Shown here piece after piece: positions 41,992 to 51,455 of a DNA stretch of 64,000 bases. The first letter of the stretch is position 1. The number at the start of each line of letters is the position of its first letter. Below the pieces are notes generated by a model. The model saw only the letters and a program-made list of their open reading frames with translations. It had not been told where the DNA came from and did not search any database. Both the position numbers and the translations under genes were made by a program. Where the stretch lies: assembly GCF_023336935.1 (NCBI RefSeq), contig NZ_JAMBLR010000003.1, positions 62,001 to 126,000 on the forward strand, in the 5' to 3' direction. The DNA is from Phascolarctobacterium sp. ET69 (GTDB taxonomy: Bacteria > Bacillota > Negativicutes > Acidaminococcales > Acidaminococcaceae).

Positions 41992-43797
41992 ATGTCGCAA
42001 TATCAGGTAAATAATACGTCTATTCAAGATTTATTATCGTGGATTCGCTGTGGAGAAGTAGCAATTCCAGAAATACAACGTCCTTTTGTATGGGATGCAA
42101 CTAAAGTTCGTGATTTAATAGATTCGTTATATGCAGGTTTTCCGGTAGGCTATATTATTATTTGGAAAAATCCAGATATTAAATTGAAAGATGGTAGCAT
42201 TTCTCTAGGTAAAAAAATTTTAATTGATGGACAGCAACGTATAACCGCTTTGCAGGCTGCAATTGTAGGTTCTCCTGTTGTGACTAGCAATTATAAAAAG
42301 AAACGTATAAAAATTGCATTTAATCCAATGACAGAATGTTTTGAAGTATCGAACCCGGCTATTGAAAAAAATAATGCGTGGATATCTGATATTTCTGAAT
42401 TATATCAAGTTGGTTTTGATTCATTTAATTTTGTTATTAATTATTGTAAAAGTAATAATTTAAATGCTGATAATGAACGAAGTAAAATAAATTCTATAAT
42501 TACTAAATTACAGCAAATTCAAAATAATAATATTGGAGTTATAGAATTATCTCATCAACTTGATATAACGCAGGTAACAGAAATTTTCATACGTATAAAT
42601 TCTAAAGGAGTTGTATTATCTCAATCTGATTTTGCTATGTCTAAAATATCTGCTGATGAAAATTTTGGAGGTAATGATATTAGAAAAATTATTGATTATT
42701 TTTGTCATTTAATGCAAAAACCTGAAGATTTAGGCATCATTCAGGAAAATGATAGTGATTTTGTAAAATCAGAATATTTTTCTAAAATAAAATGGATTGT
42801 TAAAGAAAATGAAGATATATTTATGCCTGACTATACTGATGTGCTAAGGGTTGCATTTACGTTTAAATTTTTACGCGGGCGTATATCTGATTTGGTGAGT
42901 TTATTATCAGGACGTGATTTTGCGACCAGAGAATATCAGGAGAGTATTGCAGAAGAATCATTTAATAATTTAAAAGAAGGAGTATTGGAGTTTGTAAATC
43001 AAACTAATTTTCAAAGATATTTAATGATTGTAAAATCCATAGGAATAATATCTCCGGCTTTAATTCGTTCTCAAAATGTACTTAATTTTGGATATGCCCT
43101 TTATCTTTTATTAAAAAATAAAAATACTGATTCTGCGATAATAGAGAAAATTGTTAGAAGATGGATATTACTCTGTATTTTAACAGGAAGATATTCTGGA
43201 TCACCTGAGTCAATGTTTGATTATGATATTAAGCGTTTTTATAATAGTGATCCGATAAGTATTTTAGAACGTACTGAAGCAGGTGAATTATCAGATGCAT
43301 TTTGGAATAATATACTGATTACAAAATTAGAAACTTCAGTGGCAAGCAGTCCTATGTTTCATGTATTTTTGATGACGCAGATCAGAAATAAAGATAAAGG
43401 ATTTTTATCGGAAGAAATAGATGTACAATCTCTAATTGAACAGCGTGGTGATATTCATCATATATTCCCCAAAAAATATTTACAAAAAAATGGTATTAAT
43501 GAGCGTGGACGTTATAATCAAATTGCTAATTATGTTTATACCCAATCTGAAATTAATATCAAGATAAAAGACCAAGCACCTAAAGAATATATGAATAAGG
43601 TTAAAGAACAGTGTGAAGGGAAAAATAATGGTTATGGGGGAATAGATTCAATGAAAGAATTACAAAAAAATCTTAATGATAATTGCATACCGGAAGAAAT
43701 TTTCAATATGGATTATTCTAATTATGATGAATTTTTAAATAAACGTAGAATTATGATGGCTGAAAAAATAAAAAAATTTTATAATTCATTTAAATAA
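41992..43797 (+). CDS. GmrSD-like DUF262/HNH restriction protein
   Basis: A 601-residue protein with an N-terminal DUF262 domain (AIPEIQRPFVWD and ILIDGQQRITAL at 76-87, the ParB/Srx-like nucleotide-binding motif) and a C-terminal HNH-type nuclease core: DIHHIFPKKYL (from 487), followed by conserved Asn residues and DQAPKEYM. This is the architecture of type IV GmrSD-like enzymes that attack modified DNA, and of related anti-phage proteins. Its AT-rich composition differs from the genes on both sides, indicating acquisition. GAAAGGA precedes ATG 41992. Confidence 0.88.
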   Translation: MSQYQVNNTSIQDLLSWIRCGEVAIPEIQRPFVWDATKVRDLIDSLYAGFPVGYIIIWKNPDIKLKDGSISLGKKILIDGQQRITALQAAIVGSPVVTSNYKKKRIKIAFNPMTECFEVSNPAIEKNNAWISDISELYQVGFDSFNFVINYCKSNNLNADNERSKINSIITKLQQIQNNNIGVIELSHQLDITQVTEIFIRINSKGVVLSQSDFAMSKISADENFGGNDIRKIIDYFCHLMQKPEDLGIIQENDSDFVKSEYFSKIKWIVKENEDIFMPDYTDVLRVAFTFKFLRGRISDLVSLLSGRDFATREYQESIAEESFNNLKEGVLEFVNQTNFQRYLMIVKSIGIISPALIRSQNVLNFGYALYLLLKNKNTDSAIIEKIVRRWILLCILTGRYSGSPESMFDYDIKRFYNSDPISILERTEAGELSDAFWNNILITKLETSVASSPMFHVFLMTQIRNKDKGFLSEEIDVQSLIEQRGDIHHIFPKKYLQKNGINERGRYNQIANYVYTQSEINIKIKDQAPKEYMNKVKEQCEGKNNGYGGIDSMKELQKNLNDNCIPEEIFNMDYSNYDEFLNKRRIMMAEKIKKFYNSFK

Positions 43798-43800
43798 TTA

Positions 43801-43838
43801 AAACCCTGTATATAAGAATATACTTATATGCAGGGTTT
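43801..43838. terminator. bidirectional terminator
   Basis: AAACCCTGTATATAAG/CTTATATGCAGGGTTT stem between the convergent DUF262 and ogt genes. Confidence 0.75.
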
Positions 43839-43845
43839 ATGCTTT

Positions 43846-44379
43846 TTACAGCGCTGTGCCTTTAGCGGGTATGGTAAAATTTGCGGTATCAATTCCTTCC
43901 AGTTTCAGCAACGCCAGTTTTTTAGCCAGGCCGCCTGCGTAGCCTGTTAGGCTGCCGCCTGTGCCAACTACGCGGTGGCAGGGCACAATAATGCTTATGG
44001 GGTTATGCCCAACCGCGCCGCCAACTGCCTGTGCGGACATCCGTTTTAAGCCGTTATGCGCGGCAAGCTGCGCAGCAAGTTCGCCGTAAGTAATGGTTTC
44101 GCCGTAGGGAATTTGCAGCAAAAGCTGCCATACTTCTTTGCGGAAGGCGGTTCCTTCCAAATTCAGCGGCGGCGTAAAATCCGGCCTGCGGCCGCCAAAA
44201 TAAATATCCAGCCAGCGCACGGCTTCATCAAAAACTGGCAGAGTTTTGGCTGCGGCAGTTTCTGCCAGCCCTTCGGCAAAATATTTTTGCCCGTTAAACC
44301 ACAGCCCGGTTAAGGCAGTACCGTCGCTGGCCATGGTTATGCCGCCTAATGGCGATTTATAAAAACAGGTGTATAACAA
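43846..44379 (-). CDS. ogt: methylated-DNA-protein cysteine methyltransferase
   Basis: A 177-residue O6-alkylguanine repair protein that transfers the alkyl group to its own cysteine in IIVPCHRVVGTGG. The C-terminal helix-turn-helix core PYGETITYGELAAQLA and MSAQAVGGAVGHNP is clear. It begins at TTG 44379 behind GAGAGGTGA. It is convergent with the acquired DUF262 gene and downstream of the UvrA-like gene, so a DNA-repair pairing is possible but not shown. Confidence 0.94.
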   Translation of the reverse strand: MLYTCFYKSPLGGITMASDGTALTGLWFNGQKYFAEGLAETAAAKTLPVFDEAVRWLDIYFGGRRPDFTPPLNLEGTAFRKEVWQLLLQIPYGETITYGELAAQLAAHNGLKRMSAQAVGGAVGHNPISIIVPCHRVVGTGGSLTGYAGGLAKKLALLKLEGIDTANFTIPAKGTAL

Positions 44380-44452
44380 GGCGTATCACCTCTCTTAAAA
44401 TTTGCTTTTCCAAAATTGATATTTTAGTGTTTATAAGCACTGCGCGGCGTTT

Positions 44453-46927
44453 TTATATAAATTTGCCGGTAACGCTTTCAGGTGCGGCTTTAATTTGCGC
44501 AGGCGTGCCGCAGGCAACAACTGTGCCGCCTTCGTTGCCGCCGCCCGGACCCATGTCTATGATGTAGTCGGCGTTTCTGATAACATCAAGGTCGTGTTCG
44601 ATAACGATAACGGTTGCGCCGCTGTCAATCAGCCGCTGAAATACATCAAGCAGCGTTCTTACATCAAGCGGGTGCAGCCCGATGGTTGGTTCGTCGAAGA
44701 TGAAAACGGCGTCGCTCTGGCTTTTGCCCATTTCGCTGGCCAGTTTCAGCCTTTGCGCTTCGCCGCCCGAAAGGCTTGGTGTTTCTTCGCCGAGCGTAAG
44801 GTAGCCGAGCCCCAAATCTTTTAAAACCTGCAAGCGCTGGCGCACGGTTTTTAAATCCGCACAGGCGGTAAGCGCGGTACTGATGTCCATGTCCATTAAA
44901 TCAGGCAGGGAGCAGTTCTGCCCGTTGGCGGCCAGGTATTTTACTTTGGCGGCGTCTTTGCCGTAGCGGCTGCCGCGGCAGTCCGGGCAGGGTATTTCCA
45001 CGTCCGGCAGAAACTGCACGTCAAGGTTAATTACGCCGGTGCCGTCGCAGGTGGGGCAGCGCAGCTTGCCGGTGTTGTACGAAAAATCGCCTGCTTTAAA
45101 GCCGAGTGTTTTGGCGTCTTCCGTTCTGGCAAAAATTTTGCGCAGTTCGTCATGCACGTTGGCGTAAGTTGCAACGGTGGAGCGTACGTTAATGCCAATC
45201 GGCGTGGCGTCAATAAGTTTTACGCTGCGTATGCCGTCAGCCTGCACGTTAAGCACGTGCTCCGGCAGTTTTTGCCCGCTTGTGGCGGCGGTAAGCCCGG
45301 GTACAAGGCTTTCCAGAATCAGCGTTGTTTTGCCGCTACCGCTTACGCCGGTTACAACCGTAAGCCTGCCTTTGGGTATGTCAACCGCAAGCGGCTTTAC
45401 GGTATGGATGGCGCCAGTTTCAAGGTGGATGCACCCTGCGGCAAACATTTCTTTTTCTGCTGCTTGTTTGCGTATTACGGAGCTTTCCGCCTTTAAAAAC
45501 GGGCCTATTTTGGAATTTTTATTCTGCGTAATTTCCGCTATGGTTCCTTCGGCAATAACCTGCCCGCCTTTGGCACCTGCTTCCGGCCCCATTTCAATCA
45601 GCCAGCCCGCTTCTTTTAAAATCTGGGTGTCGTGGTCAACCAGCACAACGGAGTTGCCGTCTGCCACCAAATCGTGCATAACGCCGGTAAGCCCAACAAT
45701 GTTGGAGGGGTGCAGCCCTATGGAAGGTTCGTCAAGCACGTATAAAACGCCGGTGGTGCGGTTGCGCACGGCGCGGGCAAGCTGCATGCGCTGGCGTTCG
45801 CCGGTGGAAAGTGTACTGCTTGCGCGGTCGAGCGTTAAATAGCCAAGCCCCAAATCCATCAGCCTTTTGGCTGTCGTTTGGAAGCTTTCGCAGATGCTGG
45901 CTGCCATGGGGCGCATTTCCGGCGGCAGGGTGCCGGGAACGCCGTTTACCCAGCCGGTAAGTTCTGTAAGCGTCATGTGGCAGGCTTCGTCAAGCCCAAT
46001 GCCGCGCAGACGCGGGGCGCGTGCAGCGTCCGAAAGGCGGGAGCCGCCGCAGTCCGGGCATGTTTCCTGCTTTAAAAATTTTTCCACGCGCTTCATGCCT
46101 TTTTCGTCCTTAACTTTGGCAAGTGCGTTTTGTACGGTGTAAACGGCGTTGTAATAGGTAAAATCAAGCTCGCCGGCCTGGTTGCTGCTTTTGGCTTTGT
46201 AAAAAATATGCTTCTTTTCGGCAGGGCCGTGATAAACTATTTCTTTTTCTTCCGGCGTAAGGTCGTGGAAGGGCACGTTGGTGCGCACGCCCATTGCCCG
46301 GCAGACATCTGTCATCAGTGACCACATCAGTGTATTCCATGGGGCAACCGCGCCTTCGTCGATAGTAAGGCTTTCATCCGGCACAAGTGTTGTAAGGTCA
46401 ACATTGCGTACAAGGCCGGTGCCGTCACAGGTGCGGCATGCGCCCTGGCTGTTAAAGGCTAGCTCCTCCGCACCGGGCGGCCAGAACCTGGCGCCGCATT
46501 CCGGGCAGGTAAGCTGCTGCTCGGCGGCAACGGCAAGCGTTGGCGGCACGTAGTGTCCGTTGGTGCAGCGGTGGCTTGCCAGGCGCGAAAACATCAGGCG
46601 CAGACTGTTTAAAAGCTCGGTGCCAGTGCCAAAGGTGCTGCGTATGCCCGGCACGCCGGGGCGCTGGTGCAGTGCAAGCGCAGCAGGCACGTACAAAACT
46701 TCGTCCACCTGCGCTTTGGCGGCCTGCGTCATGCGGCGGCGCGTATAGGTGCTGAGCGCCTCAAGATAGCGGCGTGAGCCTTCGGCGTACAGCACGCCCA
46801 GTGCCAGCGAAGATTTGCCGCTGCCGGAAACACCGGCAATGGCCGTTATGGTGTTCAGCGGCACGTCAACATTTATGTTTTTTAAATTATGCACGCGCGC
46901 TCCGCGGATTTTAATTTTATCAATCAT
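44453..46927 (-). CDS. UvrA-like ABC ATPase (UvrA2 type)
   Basis: An 824-residue UvrA paralogue with two ABC modules: Walker A GVSGSGKSSLALGVLYAEG near the N-terminus and GVSGSGKTTLILES in the second half, with signatures LSTGERQRMQLARAV and LSGGEAQRLKLASEM. Zn-binding CPECG and CPTCDGTG cysteine modules are present. It is about 115 residues shorter than housekeeping UvrA, as in UvrA2/DrrC-type proteins that lack most of the UvrB-binding part and are linked to drug or DNA-adduct resistance. GGAGAAAACC precedes ATG 46927. Confidence 0.9.
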   Translation of the reverse strand: MIDKIKIRGARVHNLKNINVDVPLNTITAIAGVSGSGKSSLALGVLYAEGSRRYLEALSTYTRRRMTQAAKAQVDEVLYVPAALALHQRPGVPGIRSTFGTGTELLNSLRLMFSRLASHRCTNGHYVPPTLAVAAEQQLTCPECGARFWPPGAEELAFNSQGACRTCDGTGLVRNVDLTTLVPDESLTIDEGAVAPWNTLMWSLMTDVCRAMGVRTNVPFHDLTPEEKEIVYHGPAEKKHIFYKAKSSNQAGELDFTYYNAVYTVQNALAKVKDEKGMKRVEKFLKQETCPDCGGSRLSDAARAPRLRGIGLDEACHMTLTELTGWVNGVPGTLPPEMRPMAASICESFQTTAKRLMDLGLGYLTLDRASSTLSTGERQRMQLARAVRNRTTGVLYVLDEPSIGLHPSNIVGLTGVMHDLVADGNSVVLVDHDTQILKEAGWLIEMGPEAGAKGGQVIAEGTIAEITQNKNSKIGPFLKAESSVIRKQAAEKEMFAAGCIHLETGAIHTVKPLAVDIPKGRLTVVTGVSGSGKTTLILESLVPGLTAATSGQKLPEHVLNVQADGIRSVKLIDATPIGINVRSTVATYANVHDELRKIFARTEDAKTLGFKAGDFSYNTGKLRCPTCDGTGVINLDVQFLPDVEIPCPDCRGSRYGKDAAKVKYLAANGQNCSLPDLMDMDISTALTACADLKTVRQRLQVLKDLGLGYLTLGEETPSLSGGEAQRLKLASEMGKSQSDAVFIFDEPTIGLHPLDVRTLLDVFQRLIDSGATVIVIEHDLDVIRNADYIIDMGPGGGNEGGTVVACGTPAQIKAAPESVTGKFI

Positions 46928-46950
46928 GGTTTTCTCCTGTTAAAGCCTGC

Positions 46951-46990
46951 AAAGAACAAAACGGCGCATGGATATACCATGAGCCGCCTG
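46951..46990 (-). terminator. probable terminator of the BMP gene
   Basis: CGGCTCATGG/CCATGCGCCG stem with one mismatch and a TTTTGTTCTTT tail on the minus strand. Confidence 0.5.
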
Positions 46991-47001
46991 TTGAAAATGT
47001 G

Positions 47002-48096
47002 TTATTTGTTAATCTGTCCGTCTACGCCTTTAACAAACCAGTCGATGGAGAGCAAATCCTTATCGGTAAGAGCCTGCCCTGCCGGTACGCGTTCTGCACC
47101 GGTCTGGTCATACAGAGGGCCTGCAAAAACAACAAGTTTGCCGTCGATAATATTCTGTTTGGCAGCGTCAGCCAGTTTTTTGGTTTCGTCCGTTACAGCC
47201 GGGCCGTAGGGGGCAATATCTACAACTTTGTCTTTCATGCCGCCCCAGTAAGCGGAAGATTTCCAGGTGCCTGCCTGTACTTCTTTAATGGTTTTTTCAT
47301 AGTAAGGGCCCCAGTTCCAGATGGCGGAAGTAAGGGAAGCCTTCGGTGCGTTGGCAGACATATCCACGTTGTAGCCAATGCCGTAAACGCCGCGTTCTTC
47401 GGCAGCCTGCTGCGGGCCGGGGGTGTTCTGGTGCTGGGCAATAACGTCTGCACCGGCATCAATCAGCGTTAACGCTGCCTGTTTTTCGGTGGAGGGGTTA
47501 TACCAGGTGTTGGTCCACAGAACTTTTACTTTAGCGTCTGGGTTAACGCTCTGCACGCCAAGGGTAAAGGCGTTAATGGCGCGGATAACTTCCGGAATCG
47601 GGAATGCGGCTACAAAGCCGATAGTGTTGGTTTTGGTCTGTTTGCCCGCAACAATGCCGGTTACATAACGCGCTTCATACATGCGGCCAAAGTAGGTGCC
47701 AACGTTGGGCGCGGTTTTAAAACCGGAGCAGTGCAGGAAGGTAATATCCGGGAATTTTTTGGCTACGTTAATGGTGGGGTCCATATAACCGAAGCTTGTG
47801 GTGAAGATGATTTTGTTGCCCTGTGCGGCAAGCTGGTTGATAACACGCTCGGAGTCGGCGCCTTCGGGTACCGATTCCATAAAGGATGTTTCTACATCGG
47901 GCATGTTTTTGGCAACGTACTGGCGGCCGAGTTCATGCGCCATGGAATAGCCGCCGTCTTTGGCGGAACTTACATAAACAAAAGCGGCCTTGGTTTTGCC
48001 TGCGGCAGCTTCGTCTTTTTTATCTCCGCCGCAGCCGGCCAAAAGCGCGCCGCATGCCAGCATGGCAATAAGGGAACAAGCAAGGAATTTTTTCAT
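47002..48096 (-). CDS. BMP-family solute-binding lipoprotein
   Basis: A 364-residue lipoprotein (lipobox LLAGC, Cys22) of the basic membrane protein/PnrA family, which binds purine nucleosides or related compounds for ABC importers. Evident are AAFVYVSSAKDGGYSMAHELGRQ, the FTTSFGYMDPT loop and NTWYNPSTEKQAALTLIDAGADVIAQHQNTPGPQQAAEE. Unusually, no ATPase or permease gene is adjacent, so its transporter must be encoded elsewhere. GGAGG precedes ATG 48096. Confidence 0.92.
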   Translation of the reverse strand: MKKFLACSLIAMLACGALLAGCGGDKKDEAAAGKTKAAFVYVSSAKDGGYSMAHELGRQYVAKNMPDVETSFMESVPEGADSERVINQLAAQGNKIIFTTSFGYMDPTINVAKKFPDITFLHCSGFKTAPNVGTYFGRMYEARYVTGIVAGKQTKTNTIGFVAAFPIPEVIRAINAFTLGVQSVNPDAKVKVLWTNTWYNPSTEKQAALTLIDAGADVIAQHQNTPGPQQAAEERGVYGIGYNVDMSANAPKASLTSAIWNWGPYYEKTIKEVQAGTWKSSAYWGGMKDKVVDIAPYGPAVTDETKKLADAAKQNIIDGKLVVFAGPLYDQTGAERVPAGQALTDKDLLSIDWFVKGVDGQINK

Positions 48097-48272
48097 TGTT
48101 TAACCTCCGTCCATAATTTTATATTTTAATTGTAGCAATTTGCAGCCTAAAGTGCAATAACCACGGCGGCAACACGCAACATTTTGTGAAAAAACTATAA
48201 AGGGCTTGTCAAAAAAGGCTTTTAAAGCGATAATTATAATGAGTATTTATTTTTAGGATTAGGACGGCGCGT

Positions 48273-49886
48273 ATGTCAGAAAATAACGGCAGTACAGGCA
48301 ATAAAAAATTTTTAAAGGGCACGTTAATACTTACGGCTTCCAGTATGGTGGTTAAGGTTATCGGCTCCGTAAACTGGATTATTTTATCACGCATTCTGGG
48401 CGGCGAAGGCATTGGGCTGTACCAGATGGGCTTTCCGATTTATTTAATGGCGATAACGGTATCGTCGGCAGGCATACCGGTGGCAATTTCCATCATCACG
48501 GCGGAGAAAGTGGCGGAAAACGACTTTTTCGGTGCCAAAAGGGTGTTTAACGTATCGCTGAGGCTGCTTTTTATCAGCGGTTTGGTGTTTTCTTCGGCGC
48601 TGTGGTTCGGCGCAGGCTGGCTTATCGAAAACCACTGGATTCGCGATGCCCGCGCTTATTATTCCATTATCGCGCTGGCGCCGGCAGTATTTTTTGTAAC
48701 CTTCCTGGCCAGCTTCCGCGGTTATTTGCAGGGCTGGCAGATTATGATGCCGACAGCGGCTTCCGAGGTTGTGGAGCAGCTGATGCGCGTTGTTACCATG
48801 ATTGTGTTTGCCTACATGTTTATGCCTTACGGGCTGGAATATGCGGCAGGCGGCGCAAGCATGGGCGCGGGCGTTGGTGCGTTCTGCGCGCTGCTGGTGC
48901 TGATGTGGTTTTACGCACGCCTTAAACGCAGCCTGAAAGATAAAATGCAGGGCGCGGTGGCGGCCAAAAAGCCGGAGGCGGCGGGCAAAATTATTATGCG
49001 CCTGCTTAAACTGGCGCTTCCGGTATCGCTTTCGAGCCTGATGCTGCCGGTTGTGGCAAACCTTGATTTGCTGATTGTGCCGCAGCGCCTTGAAGCGGCG
49101 GGGTTCAGCGTCGGCGAATCGACGGAGCTGTTTGGTTATTTAACGGGCATGGCGGTGCCGCTTGTTAACCTTGCCACTATTTTTACGGCGGCCATGACGA
49201 TAAACCTTGTGCCTGCCATTTCCGAATCGCGCACATTAAAGGATGCGGCCGGCATTAAGGCCAAAATAAGCACGGCCTTCCGTGTGGCAATGATTATAAC
49301 CATGCCGTGTTCCGTGGGGCTGTATTTTTTAGCGGGCGATGTTGCAGCCTTAATTTACAATGCGCCGGGCGCGGCGGGGGCAATCCGCACCATGAGCTTC
49401 GGAATTTTTCTTTTGGGTCTGCACCAGATAAGCACCGGCATTTTGCAGGGGCTTGGCAAAACCGCACTGCCTGTTATTGCCATGATACTTGCCGCAGCCA
49501 TTAAAGTTTGCTTAAGCTGGGTTCTTACCGCACAGCCTGAACTTGGCATTAACGGCGCTTCGCTGGCAACGCTTGCCGATTTTGGCATTGCGGCGCTGCT
49601 TAATATGGTATTTATTTATAAACATGCACATTATTCGCTGAGCCTTGACGGCATTTTTAAACCGGCGCTTGCTTCGGCGCTGATGGGCGCTGCCGTATAT
49701 GGCGTGCTTGTGGCGGCGCAGGGTTTTGGCGCGTGGGCCATTCTTGCGGCAATGATTGTTGCCGTGCCGGTTTACGCAGTTGCCCTGGCAGGCTTCGGCG
49801 GCCTTACCAAAGAAGACCTGGAGGACATTCCCTTTATTGGCCGCAGAGTGCTGGCAGTGGGCAGGCGTTTTGGTTATTTTAAATAA
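48273..49886 (+). CDS. SpoVB/MurJ-like flippase
   Basis: A 537-residue inner-membrane protein with about 14 helices of the MOP exporter superfamily. The N-terminal KGTLILTASSMVVKVIGSVNWIILSRILGGEGIGLYQMGFPIY is characteristic of SpoVB/YtgP-like lipid-linked precursor flippases. It would act in cell-wall or polysaccharide export. A promoter (TTGTCA, 17 bp, GATAAT) lies just upstream. An M23 peptidase gene follows after 12 bp, which supports an envelope role. Confidence 0.9.
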   Translation: MSENNGSTGNKKFLKGTLILTASSMVVKVIGSVNWIILSRILGGEGIGLYQMGFPIYLMAITVSSAGIPVAISIITAEKVAENDFFGAKRVFNVSLRLLFISGLVFSSALWFGAGWLIENHWIRDARAYYSIIALAPAVFFVTFLASFRGYLQGWQIMMPTAASEVVEQLMRVVTMIVFAYMFMPYGLEYAAGGASMGAGVGAFCALLVLMWFYARLKRSLKDKMQGAVAAKKPEAAGKIIMRLLKLALPVSLSSLMLPVVANLDLLIVPQRLEAAGFSVGESTELFGYLTGMAVPLVNLATIFTAAMTINLVPAISESRTLKDAAGIKAKISTAFRVAMIITMPCSVGLYFLAGDVAALIYNAPGAAGAIRTMSFGIFLLGLHQISTGILQGLGKTALPVIAMILAAAIKVCLSWVLTAQPELGINGASLATLADFGIAALLNMVFIYKHAHYSLSLDGIFKPALASALMGAAVYGVLVAAQGFGAWAILAAMIVAVPVYAVALAGFGGLTKEDLEDIPFIGRRVLAVGRRFGYFK

Positions 49887-49898
49887 GAGGGCATAAAA

Positions 49899-50816
49899 AT
49901 GAAAAGCAGCAAGTTTTATACATTCACCGTTCCCAATGGCAAAAACTATAAAATACCTGCGCTTGTGTTTAAGGCAGGCGCAGTATTTGCCGCTGCCGCC
50001 GTATGCTTTGGCGTTTACGCGGCGTTTGCCTTTGTGCGCTACCATGCGCAGCAGCAGGAATTTGCCGAGTACCGTGCGCACAAGGCAGAGTACGAAGAAC
50101 GCATGCAGGGGCTTTTGGATGATAACGAAAAAATGCTGCGCGACATAAACGAAATGGCTACTTTGGAAAGCCGCCTGCGCCGCGCGCTGATACGCGACCC
50201 GGAAGCAGGAATGAAGCTTGCAGCGCCGCAGCAGGAGAACGCTCCGGCAGATGTTAAGCCCGGCTACACAGGGCAGGGCGGCCCGGCAGAACTTGGCATG
50301 ATTGAAATGCTTGACATTTTAACCGTGCAGAACAAAAACATAAAACAGCAGATTGACGACAAGAAAACTTCCATGAAAGAGCTGCTTCTGGCGATGGAAA
50401 AACGCAGCAATTCGCTGAATGCTTTTCCGGATTTATGGCCGGGTGAAGGAGGCACAATCAGTTCGCCTTACGGCGGGCGCATGGCTCCGGTTGGCGGCGG
50501 CTATGACTGGCATCCGGGAATTGACATTGCCGTTGATTTCGGCACGCCGGTATATGCTTCGGCAGCCGGTACGGTAGAACAGGCATGCTGGAACGGCGGT
50601 TACGGGCGCTATGTAAAACTTGACCACGGCAACGGCTACGAAACTGCGTACGGGCATATGAGCGGCATTGCCGTAACGGAAGGCGAAGCCGTGCGTAAAG
50701 GCGATATTATCGGTTTTGCAGGCAGCAGCGGTTACAGCACCGGCCCGCACATCCACTTTGAAGTGCTGGTAGACGGGCAGTTTGTAGACCCCATGTACAT
50801 GTTAAGCAGTAAATAA
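49899..50816 (+). CDS. membrane-anchored M23 peptidase
   Basis: A 305-residue envelope protein: one N-terminal membrane anchor (about 23-48), a long coiled-coil-rich region (about 50-175) and a C-terminal LytM/M23 zinc endopeptidase domain. Zinc ligands appear in WHPGIDIA (HxxxD) and GPHIHFEV (HxH), so the enzyme should be active on peptidoglycan cross-links, or regulate amidases as EnvC-like proteins do. Cotranscribed with the flippase gene. Confidence 0.93.
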   Translation: MKSSKFYTFTVPNGKNYKIPALVFKAGAVFAAAAVCFGVYAAFAFVRYHAQQQEFAEYRAHKAEYEERMQGLLDDNEKMLRDINEMATLESRLRRALIRDPEAGMKLAAPQQENAPADVKPGYTGQGGPAELGMIEMLDILTVQNKNIKQQIDDKKTSMKELLLAMEKRSNSLNAFPDLWPGEGGTISSPYGGRMAPVGGGYDWHPGIDIAVDFGTPVYASAAGTVEQACWNGGYGRYVKLDHGNGYETAYGHMSGIAVTEGEAVRKGDIIGFAGSSGYSTGPHIHFEVLVDGQFVDPMYMLSSK

Positions 50817-50861
50817 TCCGCATAAGCGGAAAATATAAAATAATTAAGCGGAGGCGATTTT

Positions 50862-51290
50862 ATGAAAAAATTTATTTTGCTATTAACCATGGTTTTAACG
50901 CTGGCTTTTGCTGCAAGCTGCTTTGCAACCGAAAACAGCAGCGCGCTGAATGATGCGGAAGGCTCTGCGCAAAAAGTTATTACCGCGCTGGTTGCCAGCG
51001 ACACTTTGGGCTACAAGGATGCTGAAAAAGCCATGTCGGCAGACCTTGCCAAACAAATGAACGTTAACACTTTTATTGCCATGCAGCGTCAGGTGCAGGA
51101 AAAATTCGGCAAACATAAGGAAACCAAGTTCTTTTCGTTTGAACGTTTTGACAAAGCCGACCGCCTTACCTACATTGCAGGTTTTTCTAAAGAACCTGCC
51201 GTAAGCATTGTGTTTACGCTTGACAAAAAAGGAAAAATTACCGAGTTCAGCCTGGCTGCACTGGAAGTACAGCAAAACGAGAAACAATAA
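50862..51290 (+). CDS. secreted DUF3887-like protein
   Basis: A 142-residue protein with an N-terminal signal (MKKFILLLTMVLTLAFAASC; a lipid attachment at that Cys is possible, but SPI cleavage after CFA is equally likely). The mature part (VITALVASDTLGYKDAEKAM, then FAGFSKEPAVSIVFTLDKKGKITEFSL-like strands) resembles DUF3887, a small cone-shaped extracytoplasmic domain of unknown function. AGCGGAGG precedes ATG 50862. Confidence 0.75.
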   Translation: MKKFILLLTMVLTLAFAASCFATENSSALNDAEGSAQKVITALVASDTLGYKDAEKAMSADLAKQMNVNTFIAMQRQVQEKFGKHKETKFFSFERFDKADRLTYIAGFSKEPAVSIVFTLDKKGKITEFSLAALEVQQNEKQ

Positions 51291-51455
51291 AATATTTTTA
51301 CGGGCATGCGCCAATAGCGTGTGCCTTTTCTTTTTGCAGGAATACGTTAAATTTGGCAGTTTTCAGCTAAAATTTAACATATCCTTAATGGCGGCTGAAT
51401 AATCCTCCGTTATAATCAGAGTATCTTGTAATACGTTTGATTTGGAGGAGTAAAA

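Noticed and set aside
46130-46321. Short plus-strand frames within the UvrA-like gene
   Set aside because: All are antisense shadows of one long, well-supported gene.
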